Below are positions 55,342-63,399 of a DNA stretch of 64,000 nucleotides, piece by piece (the first letter of the stretch is position 1; every line of letters begins with the position of its first letter). The notes under the pieces were generated by a model. The model saw only the letters and a list, made by a program, of their open reading frames with translations. It did no database searches and was not told the origin of the DNA. Position numbers and translations under genes: made by a program. The DNA is from JAJEFO01 sp022819605 (GTDB taxonomy: Bacteria; Pseudomonadota; Alphaproteobacteria; Rhodobacterales; Rhodobacteraceae): NCBI GenBank assembly GCA_965221545.1, contig OZ244901.1:496001-560000 (forward strand), read 5' to 3'.

Positions 55342-55674
55342 TTATCCTGCCAGACCCAGAAAGAGGGCCAACAACCGATTCACGCTGACCATGGTGGTTT
55401 CGTCGATCTGACCAATCGACGACCCGATCCGTTCAGCCTTCACGGTCGCGGGCTTGTCCAGCATGATTTGCGAGGTCACGCGCAGTCCATTTTCGGCGGA
55501 CTCCTCAACTGTCAATCGGAGGAGTGGCGCGTCAACCAACGTGGATGTGATGGGAAGAATGGTCACTGAGCCTAGATCGGCAAACTGGTTCGCCTGGATG
55601 ATCAACGCGGGGCGCGGCTTGCCATTGTCGCCGTGCAGAGCGACTGTCACCAATTCGCCCCGGCTCGCCGCCAT
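55342..55674 (-). CDS. mazF: MazF/PemK-type endoribonuclease toxin
   Basis: 110 residues. The MazF barrel is recognised by RGELVTVALHGDNGKPRPALIIQ near the N-terminus, SVTILPITST, and SQIMLDKPATVKAERIGSSIGQID, with the conserved GKPRPAL and T(I/V)LP motifs. It cuts mRNA at short sites. The start overlaps the antitoxin gene by 28 bases, more than the usual 4, but homologues begin at this MAASRGELV. Confidence 0.94.
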   Translation of the reverse strand: MAASRGELVTVALHGDNGKPRPALIIQANQFADLGSVTILPITSTLVDAPLLRLTVEESAENGLRVTSQIMLDKPATVKAERIGSSIGQIDETTMVSVNRLLALFLGLAG

Positions 55675-55883
55675 TCATCCAGATCGTTCAGGGCGGAATC
55701 CATCAATGCCGCCAGATCTGCGTCACGCTCATCCGCACAGGCAACCAGTTGCGCCTGGCTGCGACACTCTGCGGCAAAACCGGGACGGCGGGTGTCGGGC
55801 ACCCAGATCTGCACAGGGCGCAGCCCTGCGGCACGCATGGCGTCCCGGCGCTTCCGGACGCGTTCTGAAACAGAGGTTGGCAT
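55647..55883 (-). CDS. mazE: antitoxin MazE family protein
   Basis: 78 residues of the alphaproteobacterial MazE-like type: SVSERVRKRRDAMRAAGLRPVQIWVPDTRRPGFAAECRSQAQLV, then an acidic helical C-terminus (DERDADLAALMDSALNDLDEWR) that would block MazF. A perfect AAGGAGG lies 6 bases before the ATG. A 12-bp palindrome lies 15 bases upstream. Confidence 0.92.
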   Translation of the reverse strand: MPTSVSERVRKRRDAMRAAGLRPVQIWVPDTRRPGFAAECRSQAQLVACADERDADLAALMDSALNDLDEWRRAGANW

Positions 55884-55898
55884 GACTGCCTCCTTCTT

Positions 55899-55910
55899 GT
55901 TACATGTAAC
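55899..55910. promoter_or_regulatory. palindrome upstream of mazEF (candidate operator)
   Basis: GTTACATGTAAC, a perfect 12-bp palindrome, immediately upstream of the mazE ribosome binding site. Confidence 0.5.
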
Positions 55911-56470
55911 TCAACGCAACTTTGAGTTTAGGCCTCCGTTTCCCTTCGCTTCACTTCCTCGATTGAATTGAATGCCGATCTGTTCGTTCGTTGCTACAGC
56001 CATGTTCACACACCGTGCCCAGACTGAGTAGTCGTGCAGATGTTGATGGCGGATTCGAGGATATGCCTGACAGAACTGGTTCGGTATGCAGAGGCAAGGG
56101 AGGAAATCGTTCAGACTTGGGACCAGTTTGCCATTGTGCGAATGGCATCTGTTGCGAAGCTCTTGAACGAACGGGTTCGCCGCAAGCTCATCTTCGCAGT
56201 TGGGGCGTGAGTGATCCTGAACGCCACAACAGGTATCGGAGCGGCGTGAAGTCAGGAATTTGTCTATGGCGAGGGTGGTTTCCAACGCGACATTTGCCGA
56301 CGCTGCCGCCTTGGCGCCGACGTTTCTGATTGCGTGTGCCGACGGCATCGCGATTCGCTGAAATTGCAGTTCGATCGCACACAATGAGCAGAACGGCTCT
56401 TCAGACCCGGGCGGAGTCTCTCGACTGGGCCAAGTGCAGTTGCGTGGTGCAGGGTGGCTTGGAGCGCACT
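55911..56470. other. stretch between mazEF and iorB, at most a 56-codon reading frame
   Basis: No recognisable gene. A short plus-strand frame (56040-56210) would encode a helical, charged peptide (ICLTELVRYAEAREEIVQTWDQF ends in RRKLIFAVGA) but has no clear ribosome site. The lower GC and the lack of genes fit leftover DNA from the tRNA-Ser island. Confidence 0.35.
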
Positions 56471-58009
56471 CTATAACGCCTCGATGGCCCTGACGGCATC
56501 GCTGAGCGCCTCGCCCTCCTCGTCCAGTAGCGCGGCTTCACGAAGGCGCCTTGTACAGCTTGCTGCATCCGCGCGGTCTGCGACCCGATCCACCATGCCA
56601 AGAACCATGCCGAATTTTGACAGGCCGCGCGCGTGGGTGTCGGAATAGCCTTTGATCAGCCTGCCGCAGCAGAGGATTTCAGTGGCGAGTGCGGGGTCTG
56701 CGTCGGCAAATCGGGCGGCGTGCGACAGCCAACCGTCGAGATGCGCCTGTTCGACAGCGTGGCGTCGTGTTCTGCGGCGGTACCACTTCAGCCCGCCGAG
56801 CGCGTAGAGAAGAAGGAACGGCCCCAGTCGGTCCGAGCGTAGTCGCCTGCCCTTGGCAAACCAGCGGTCTATGCGGGCCATGGCGCGGGGACTCGCCGCG
56901 AATCGGGCTCCCATCCTGGCAGGCAGCAGCCCGACGATCTCTTCGGCCCGTGGATGCATGTATTCGGTCAAGTGCAGTATCTGTTGCGGTCCGGTGGCGA
57001 TCTCGGCAACAATTCGGCCATTGCGAGCGGCGCGGGTCTTGAGATCCGCCACGCGGATCACGTCGTCGTAAGCCATGGCGTTGGCAATGTACTTCGCTGC
57101 GGCCTTGGTCATCTCGTTGCCGCCGAGGCTGTCGGCTGCGGCAAAAGGTGCAAGGCGATCAAGATACTCCTCACCGTAATCCGCATCCATGAAGTCGACC
57201 ACCTTGCGCAGCCCGGCAAGTGCAATCGGCCGTGCGGGCTCCGGCAGGTCAGCGGCGCGTCGCGTCATGCTCTCCCACCTGTCGAGCAGATGCGCGGGAC
57301 CGGAAGTACCCGGCGAGGATGGCGACCGCTCTGGTTCGCTGCTGGCCTGCACACCCTTGAGGCAGGCGTGGAATCCGGCGTCGAAGGCGCGCAGGTTACT
57401 CTCAACTCCCCGTTTACCGAACCGGATGGCGTCCTCGAAGGCGCCCTTGTCGAAGGGCAGGCATCCCGAAGCCGCCAGGGCGCCGAACAGCGTGGCCGAA
57501 ATCACGGATCCGCTTTCGACCGCCAGTTCCTCCATGTCGAAACAAATGAACCGGGCGGCTGCAATTTCGGCTGCGGCGCGTACTTCGGTCGCGTCGGCGG
57601 TCCCGTCACCAGGGGCACATTTTTCTGAGATTGCGAGATTCCTGTGGGACGATGCGATGAGTGTCGTTCTGTCCGGGGTTACGAAACCGCGCGCGATCGC
57701 GCGCCCGGCCTCCATGAGTTCGGCGGCGATCAGGATGTCGACATCGCCAGAGGAGGGCGCGAGGGCAAAGACCGGTAGTGCACTTCCAGTCCTGGCCATC
57801 TCGACATAGTAGATGGTCGCGCCTGTTCGCTGTGCCACGCCGGCGACCGAGGTTGCTTGGCACGCGTAGCCTTGCGCCCGGGCGAGAGCTTCGATCCATC
57901 TGGTCAAGACTCCGCCGCCCTGACCTCCCACCGCCATGATCGCGACCTTGATGACGCCGTCGGGGCTCGGTTTGGCCTCCTCTGCCGGAAAGGGCTGCTG
58001 CACTGTCAT
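56471..58009 (-). CDS. iorB: indolepyruvate ferredoxin oxidoreductase subunit beta
   Basis: 512 residues. The first ~200 form the gamma-type domain of 2-oxoacid:ferredoxin oxidoreductases (VAIMAVGGQGGGVLTRWIEALA, DILIAAELMEAGRAI). The other ~300 residues are the helical extension usual for long alphaproteobacterial IorB proteins (DUF6537-type). With IorA it converts indolepyruvate and other arylpyruvates to aryl-acetyl-CoA, passing electrons to ferredoxin. The ATG at 58009 overlaps the iorA stop by ATGA; the longer open frame lies inside iorA. Confidence 0.94.
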   Translation of the reverse strand: MTVQQPFPAEEAKPSPDGVIKVAIMAVGGQGGGVLTRWIEALARAQGYACQATSVAGVAQRTGATIYYVEMARTGSALPVFALAPSSGDVDILIAAELMEAGRAIARGFVTPDRTTLIASSHRNLAISEKCAPGDGTADATEVRAAAEIAAARFICFDMEELAVESGSVISATLFGALAASGCLPFDKGAFEDAIRFGKRGVESNLRAFDAGFHACLKGVQASSEPERSPSSPGTSGPAHLLDRWESMTRRAADLPEPARPIALAGLRKVVDFMDADYGEEYLDRLAPFAAADSLGGNEMTKAAAKYIANAMAYDDVIRVADLKTRAARNGRIVAEIATGPQQILHLTEYMHPRAEEIVGLLPARMGARFAASPRAMARIDRWFAKGRRLRSDRLGPFLLLYALGGLKWYRRRTRRHAVEQAHLDGWLSHAARFADADPALATEILCCGRLIKGYSDTHARGLSKFGMVLGMVDRVADRADAASCTRRLREAALLDEEGEALSDAVRAIEAL

Positions 58010-60153
58010 TCCGCGCCTCCAAAGGAGAGCGACTGGCGTGCCCGACGGCGTTGGAGCCAGCGTATGAGTCCTGCGGCGAGTCCCGCGCGCCAATGTTCGA
58101 AACCGGTCGGGTTGTGCACGATGTCGGCGCGGTAGAAACTTGGGCAGAGCACGGCGGCCTCGGCCACCTCGCCGCAGTTTCCGCAGCCGACACATGTCTG
58201 GTCGATGTGCGCCACCGGATCGTCGCGCAGCGGGTCGTCAAGCTTCTTGAGCGACAGCGATGGGCAGCCCGAGAGTCGGATGCAGGCGTGATCGCCTGTG
58301 CAGATGTCTTCGTCGACGCCGAAACGAGGCACCACGACGCGCCTTCCCGCGTTGACGGCCTCTTGCCGGAGCGGTTTCTCGCGGCGCTGGCGGTTCAACA
58401 TGCATTCGGAGGAGGCGATTATGACCTTCGGGCCGTCATAGTCAGTGGTCAGCGCCTCGCGAAAGACTTCGCACATCCGAGGCACATCGTAGGTGCGGTC
58501 GATCTCGCGGACCCATTTCACGCCAACACCCCGGACGGCGGCGCTGATCGGGTTGTTCGTGGCTCGGGTCGGGTTGCTGGCGCGGCTCGACGGCACGTCC
58601 TGTCCGCCTGTGGCTGCTGAATAGTAGTTGTCAACGATCACCGCGACGCTGTCGGCGCGGTTGAACACCATGTTGCCTATCGAGGAGGCGAGGCCGTTAT
58701 GCCAGAACCCGCCATCGCCGATGATCGAGATCGCCCGCCGATCGCCGCCGGCGTCGAAGGCCGAATTCGATGCCGGGCCGAGGCCGTAGCCCATTGTCGA
58801 ACCGCCGATTTCGAAGGGCGGGAGCGAAGCGAAAAGATGGCAACCGATGTCGCCGGTGATCTGGTGTTCACCAAGTTCCCGCTGGACGATCTTCAGTGCA
58901 GCGAAGATCGGGCGTTCGGGGCAGCCGGTGCAGAACCCCGGCGGGCGGACCGGGATCGTCGTCGAAAGGTCCGGGATTTCGGGCGCATCCCGGTTGGGTG
59001 CACGTACCTGGCCGGGCAGCAGGTCGGGGGCGGTTTCGCGAAGAAAGGCGGTCATGCCTTCATGCAGCACCTGGCCGGTGTATTCACCGGCCATCGGCAG
59101 GACATCCTTGCCCATCAGTCGGGTTTGGACTCTTTCCCTGAAGAGCATGGAGCCAATGGATTGCTCAATGAATTCGGGCTGGCCTTCCTCGACGACCAGG
59201 AGCGCGTCCTTGCCGCGAGCAAAGTCCAGAACCTCGGCTTTCACCAACGGGTACGTGACATTCAGGACATGGAGCGGCACATCCGTTTTGCCGTAGAGGT
59301 CGGCAAGGCCAATCCGCTGCAGCCCCCTTATCACGCCGTTGTACATGCCGCCCTGAAGAACGATTCCGACCTTGCCCTGCTGGGGGCCGAAGCGCTCGTT
59401 CAATGCCTGTTCGGCAATAAATTCCTCGGCGGCGGGCCAGCGGTACTCGATCTTGTCTTGCTCGTGGGCGTAAGACATCGGCGGCAGCACCACGCGCCGG
59501 AAGTCCTTTCGCGGTTCTGCCAGCGCATCGCGGACGGTCAGCGGCGGCGGGATGTTGTCAGCAGTCTCGAATTGGCCAGTGACATGGCAGGACCGAATCC
59601 GCACCATCAGCATCACAGGCGTGCTGGACGCCTCGGACAGCTCGAACCCCTGTTTTACCGCCCGCACGATCGAGGGCAGGTTCGGGCGCGGGTCCAAGAG
59701 CCAGAACTGCGACTTCATCGCGAAGGCGTGGCTGCGCTCCTGCATGATCGAGGAACCTTCGCCGTAGTCCTCGCCGAGAACAATCAGCGCACCGCCGTTC
59801 ACGCCAGAGGACGCGAGGTTCGCCAAGGCGTCCGACGCGACGTTGACCCCGACTGGGCCCTTGTAGGTCACGGCACCGCGAATCGGGTAATGAACCGAGG
59901 CCGCCAGCATCGCGGTTGCTGCGGCCTCGGAAGCATTGGCTTCGAACCGAACGCCGAGCTCGGCGAGGAGATCCTGCGCGTCGGCCAGAACGTCCATCAG
60001 GTGAGAGATCGGCGCGCCCTGATAGCCGCCGACATAGCCCACGCCGGATTCCAGCAGTGCCTTCGTGATTGCCAGAATGCCTTCGCCCGTGAAGGTTTCG
60101 CCGGCACCGAGGCGCAGGTGCTCGACTTCTGCCTTGAACGAGCGCTCGGCCAT
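58006..60153 (-). CDS. iorA: indolepyruvate ferredoxin oxidoreductase subunit alpha
   Basis: 715 residues. N-terminal pyrimidine-binding domain (GGYQGAPISHLMDVLADA), a swivel domain, then a thiamine-diphosphate domain (FCTGCPERPIFAALK, GDIGCHLF, IGDGGFWHNGLASSIGN as the GDG...N metal motif). The C-terminus holds ferredoxin-like cysteine clusters, one modified (CTGDHACIRLSGCPS) and one regular (CVGCGNCGEVAEAAVLCPS). Catalytic large subunit of Ior. AGGA precedes the ATG by ~10 bases; it begins 6 bp after the kynureninase-formamidase fusion, so all three genes form one operon. Confidence 0.95.
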   Translation of the reverse strand: MAERSFKAEVEHLRLGAGETFTGEGILAITKALLESGVGYVGGYQGAPISHLMDVLADAQDLLAELGVRFEANASEAAATAMLAASVHYPIRGAVTYKGPVGVNVASDALANLASSGVNGGALIVLGEDYGEGSSIMQERSHAFAMKSQFWLLDPRPNLPSIVRAVKQGFELSEASSTPVMLMVRIRSCHVTGQFETADNIPPPLTVRDALAEPRKDFRRVVLPPMSYAHEQDKIEYRWPAAEEFIAEQALNERFGPQQGKVGIVLQGGMYNGVIRGLQRIGLADLYGKTDVPLHVLNVTYPLVKAEVLDFARGKDALLVVEEGQPEFIEQSIGSMLFRERVQTRLMGKDVLPMAGEYTGQVLHEGMTAFLRETAPDLLPGQVRAPNRDAPEIPDLSTTIPVRPPGFCTGCPERPIFAALKIVQRELGEHQITGDIGCHLFASLPPFEIGGSTMGYGLGPASNSAFDAGGDRRAISIIGDGGFWHNGLASSIGNMVFNRADSVAVIVDNYYSAATGGQDVPSSRASNPTRATNNPISAAVRGVGVKWVREIDRTYDVPRMCEVFREALTTDYDGPKVIIASSECMLNRQRREKPLRQEAVNAGRRVVVPRFGVDEDICTGDHACIRLSGCPSLSLKKLDDPLRDDPVAHIDQTCVGCGNCGEVAEAAVLCPSFYRADIVHNPTGFEHWRAGLAAGLIRWLQRRRARQSLSFGGAE

Positions 60154-60159
60154 GCGACT

Positions 60160-62160
60160 TCAGTCCTGCGGCACGAGCGCCAGGGCACGGATCGGTGACC
60201 CGGTGCCGTGCTCGATCTTCAGGGGCGCCGCCATCAGGATCGCGCCCTTGGGCGGCAATTGGTCGAGATTCGCGAGCGACGCGAGACCGAAACAGTTGTC
60301 GCGGTGCAGGAAGTTGTGCGCCGGATAGGGGGGCGCGAACTTGCCCGCCATGCCGGCATCGGTGCCGATGCATTGCGCGCCCCACCCGACGATGCCCTTG
60401 GAAAGCAGGTAGTCGATGCATTCCGTCGTCGGTCCGGGGCTGTGCGATCCGTCTTCATGGGGATCGGGGTCCTCGTTCAGGAAGAACTCTTCGTCATGGG
60501 ATCGCTTGTCCCAGTCGGTGCGCATCACCACCCACTCGCCCGGATTGATCTCTCCGTGCTCCGCCTCCCAAGCCTTGACGTGTTCGGCAGTGAGCAGAAA
60601 GTCTGGGTCTTTGGCCGCCTCCCTGGAGCAGTCGATCACGTTGACCGGCGCAACGAGGCGCTGGACGTCGAGCGTGTCGGTATAGCCGTCCTCGAAGTCC
60701 TTGCCAGAAATCCAGTGATGCGGCGCGTCGAAATGGGTGCCGGAATGCTCGCCTAGCACCATCCAGTTCCAGGCGAAGAACGGCCCGTCGGCATCGTATT
60801 CGCTGATCTTGTGGATTTCGACCTTGGGCGTGTTCTTGGCGAAGTCTTTCGGCAGGCGCAGGATCGGAGTGTTAGGACCAAGGGTGGCGGTGCAATCGAC
60901 GATTCTCACTTGGCCGGACATCAGCATCGCGCCGAGTTGGCCCAAAAGATCTGCGGGATTCATGTCGGCTCCTGTCTGCGGGCCTGTCGCTGCAAAGCGG
61001 GACTTGCGCCGGGTCAGCACCGCCTCGGCGATGTCGAAGACGGTGTCGATTGTCTCTGCCGCGGTCATGTTGCCCGGCGAAAGGCGGACGAGGGGTCCGC
61101 GGAAATCGACTGCATAGCCCTCGACCCCAAGCGCGCCGACCACGGCGGCAGCCTCGGGCTTGTTCGGAAAGCGCAGCATGACCGAGCCGCCGCGCCTGTC
61201 GGCCTCCCGCGGCGAATGCAGCGGCAGGTCGAGATCATCTGCACGCGCGATGATCCTGTCGACCAGTCGTCGGTTCCAGGTCGCCATTTCGGCGTGATCC
61301 TGGTTTGCGTGCCACTTGAGGGCAGGCAGCGAAGCGATCGCGGCCATCGAACCCGGGGTGCCACCATCGAAGCGGCGGATGTCTGGAGCGTATTCGAACT
61401 TGTCGATGTCCCAGGAAAAGGGGTTGTTCTGTGAGAACCAGCCTCGGCCGTCGGGCTCGAGTTCCAGTGCCAGCGACTTGTCGACGTAGAGGATGCCGGC
61501 GCCGGGCGTGCCGCACATCCACTTCAGGCTGGTCGAAACGACGAAATCGACCTTGGGGTTCATCGCGTCAAAGGGAATGAGCCCCGCGGCCTGGGTGATG
61601 TCGACGCCGATCATGCTGCCCATCTCCCGACCATGCGCGACCAACGGCGCCAGATCGGTCCGTGCCGAGGCGGTCGAGGTGACCCAGGTGAGGAGCGCAA
61701 GCCCGACATCGTGGTCCCAGCGGGCAGCGAAGTCCTCCGCCTCGACCCAAGCCTTGCCTTCGCTCAGCGGCACCGTGTCGAGCGTGAAGCCCATTTTCGG
61801 CGCCAACCCCGCCAGCAGGAAATGAATTGACGGAAAGCAGTCCGCGGCCACGAGCACACGCTTGCCGCGCAGCATTCCCTCAGGCAGCGAGCGCACCAGC
61901 TTGTGCATGCCGTCGGTCACGCTCTCGCAGGTGGTTGCCGAGCCCTTGGGCACGTTTATGATGCGTCGCCAGTAGTCGATGAAGTCCTGCCGACGCAGCA
62001 GCACATAGCCCCATTGCTTGTCATTCGGCGCGGCCCAGACTTCGGCGAACTCGGCGGCGGCCTCGGCGAGTTCCTGCTCCTTGCCCGGGTACATGCCAAT
62101 CGAGTGGTACAGAAAATACCCGGCGTGCTTGGTGTTCGTGAGCATGTTGCGGATCCGCAT
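60160..62160 (-). CDS. fusion of kynureninase-like class V aminotransferase-fold enzyme with KynB-like cyclase
   Basis: 666 residues, two enzymes in one frame. Residues ~10-385 are a PLP enzyme of the kynureninase/class V type: IGVDITQAAG (Asp187), PLP Lys213 in STSLKWMCGTPGAG, RFDGGTPGSMAAIASLPAL. Residues ~400-666 are a cyclase/kynurenine-formamidase-type metal hydrolase with EHSGTHFDAPHHW (472-482). Together they could perform N-formylkynurenine to kynurenine to anthranilate plus alanine, though both families include other activities. An AGGAG site 5 bases before Met400 suggests that the cyclase part was, or still is, also started separately. The start is uncertain: ATG 62160 (used), 62145, or earlier ones in the same frame. 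First gene before iorAB. Confidence 0.85.
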   Translation of the reverse strand: MRIRNMLTNTKHAGYFLYHSIGMYPGKEQELAEAAAEFAEVWAAPNDKQWGYVLLRRQDFIDYWRRIINVPKGSATTCESVTDGMHKLVRSLPEGMLRGKRVLVAADCFPSIHFLLAGLAPKMGFTLDTVPLSEGKAWVEAEDFAARWDHDVGLALLTWVTSTASARTDLAPLVAHGREMGSMIGVDITQAAGLIPFDAMNPKVDFVVSTSLKWMCGTPGAGILYVDKSLALELEPDGRGWFSQNNPFSWDIDKFEYAPDIRRFDGGTPGSMAAIASLPALKWHANQDHAEMATWNRRLVDRIIARADDLDLPLHSPREADRRGGSVMLRFPNKPEAAAVVGALGVEGYAVDFRGPLVRLSPGNMTAAETIDTVFDIAEAVLTRRKSRFAATGPQTGADMNPADLLGQLGAMLMSGQVRIVDCTATLGPNTPILRLPKDFAKNTPKVEIHKISEYDADGPFFAWNWMVLGEHSGTHFDAPHHWISGKDFEDGYTDTLDVQRLVAPVNVIDCSREAAKDPDFLLTAEHVKAWEAEHGEINPGEWVVMRTDWDKRSHDEEFFLNEDPDPHEDGSHSPGPTTECIDYLLSKGIVGWGAQCIGTDAGMAGKFAPPYPAHNFLHRDNCFGLASLANLDQLPPKGAILMAAPLKIEHGTGSPIRALALVPQD
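60961..60973 (-). promoter_or_regulatory. internal ribosome binding site and ATG inside the fusion gene
   Basis: AGGAG (60973-60969), 5-base spacer, ATG (60963-60961) at codon 400, exactly where the cyclase domain begins. It reads as the start signal of a formerly separate gene or of a second, shorter product. Confidence 0.5.
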
Positions 62161-62394
62161 GGGCGTGTTGCGGGGCAGGGTAGTCGAATGCCTGGCGGTG
62201 GTCCACGTTCGCGTTTGCGAATCTGTCCCTGCAAAACGTCTGTCCTGAAACTGTGATGGATGTTCATCTTGAGATGCAGCGCGTGTGATACGTGCCATGC
62301 TCGGCAGCGTCTCGCGCTGCAGAAGGCCGCGCATCATGAAGTCGAGGTGCCCCACATGCATGTTGCTGACATGATGACGGACAGATGCCTGCCG

Positions 62395-62402
62395 GGAGTG
62401 GT
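62395..62402. repeat. left copy of 8-bp inverted repeat at the break in the AbiEii-like gene
   Basis: GGAGTGGT on the plus strand, the complement of ACCACTCC at 63392-63399. On the minus strand it falls at a codon boundary in the N-terminal half (codons acc act cc after codon 98). Confidence 0.55.
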
Positions 62403-62411
62403 GGTTGACAT

Positions 62412-62696
62412 GCTGAACTCTCCGTCGGCGCACATTCCGTTCAGCCAGCCGCGGCCATGCCGGATGTTCGTGACGGAAGCCGCTTTCAGCAACGCCTGTA
62501 TCCGGTCACCCTCTCTACCAATGGCGGTCGCTGGAACCGTCAGGTCGATGTCTGTGCTCTGGCGGTGTTGCCATCTCGCGATCAGCGCGGTCCCGCCGCC
62601 GATCAGGATGTCGCCGGGATCCAGGACCTAGAGCAACGCTGGCGCGATCTGCCTGAGAATCGCGTCCGCCGGGGGGAGTATCTCGAAATCGCTCAC
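62412..62696 (-). pseudogene. AbiEii-like nucleotidyltransferase, N-terminal half
   Basis: From a GTG at 62696 (4-bp overlap with the preceding gene's stop) the frame reads DFEILPPADAILRQIAPALL, an in-frame TAG (62630-62628), then DILIGGGTALIARWQHRQST and DIDLTVPATAIG. The GG(G/S)TAL ... R.QHR.S.DIDL pattern is the nucleotidyltransferase core of AbiEii/type IV toxins. Similarity ends at GMCADGEFS (62412), after which the frame runs into unrelated sequence and stops. The missing half lies on the other strand at 63392. Because of the stop codon and the break I call it a pseudogene. The family adds nucleotides to tRNA or other targets and is countered by a partner protein. Confidence 0.7.
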
Positions 62697-63337
62697 GCGG
62701 CAGCTCGTGCCGGCGACTCGTCGCCCGGGACACTGCCCTTCCAGCCTTCCGGCTTCTGCGCGAACTGATTCAACCACCAGGACAGTGCTCCGCGGCGCAC
62801 ATCGCTCTCCAGAACCGCGCGGGCGACGTGCCAGACGCTGAGCGCGTCCCGGCGCCGCAGCTGCGGGTAGTCATCTTCACGGATGTCCTGCAGCAGCTCG
62901 GCAAGCCAGTCCCGTTCGTTGCGGGTTCTCGTCCCTTCGGTCAGCCAGCGGAACAGTTCCGCCCCCGATGGACGGCCCGTGTAACCGGCAAGATGTTTAC
63001 CGGAAAGCGATGACAGCAGACGGTGGTCCGGATCCGGCTTCCTGAACACATGTCTCGCAGGATCGTTCTCGAACCAGCTGAGAGGCATCGGCGCGTACCG
63101 GAAACGCTTCTCCAGCGGGTTCACGTCATCCCGGGGAACGCACTTCCCCTTGCAGCTCATCAACGAGCTGTGGCGTCCAATGTCTGACGCTTCGGGATCG
63201 GGCACCGCCCTTTCCATCTGCCAGTGCCAGCGCGCATGAATGTCCTCGCGCGTCGGAGCACGGTCGGTCCGCCAGGCGCCGCCGCTTCGGTCAAGGCGCC
63301 AGAACTCGCGACGGCACGCTTCCACGTCAAAGGCCAT
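62693..63337 (-). CDS. uncharacterised protein preceding the AbiEii-like gene
   Basis: 214 residues, unrecognised. Basic, rich in Trp and Arg, with blocks FWRLDRSGGAWRTDRAPTRED, SCKGKCVPRDDVNPLEKRFRYAP and the C-terminal ALSWWLNQFAQKPEGWKG. Two Cys (SCKGKC) may bind metal. The ATG at 63337 has AGGAG 7 bases upstream, so the longer frame to 63688 is not used. Its stop overlaps the GTG of the split nucleotidyltransferase gene by 4 bases, the coupling expected of a toxin-antitoxin operon, so it may be the partner or antitoxin; it is not similar to AbiEi by eye. It lies wholly within the apparently inverted segment and may have lost its promoter. Confidence 0.65.
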   Translation of the reverse strand: MAFDVEACRREFWRLDRSGGAWRTDRAPTREDIHARWHWQMERAVPDPEASDIGRHSSLMSCKGKCVPRDDVNPLEKRFRYAPMPLSWFENDPARHVFRKPDPDHRLLSSLSGKHLAGYTGRPSGAELFRWLTEGTRTRNERDWLAELLQDIREDDYPQLRRRDALSVWHVARAVLESDVRRGALSWWLNQFAQKPEGWKGSVPGDESPARAAA

Positions 63338-63391
63338 TCGGCGACTCCTGATTTGCCTGGCACGACGACAGATCACCCGGAGCGAACGCAC

Positions 63392-63399
63392 ACCACTCC
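63392..63399. repeat. right copy of 8-bp inverted repeat at the break in the AbiEii-like gene
   Basis: ACCACTCC on the plus strand. It begins at a codon boundary of the C-terminal half (codons acc act cca), the same phase as in the left copy. Confidence 0.55.
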
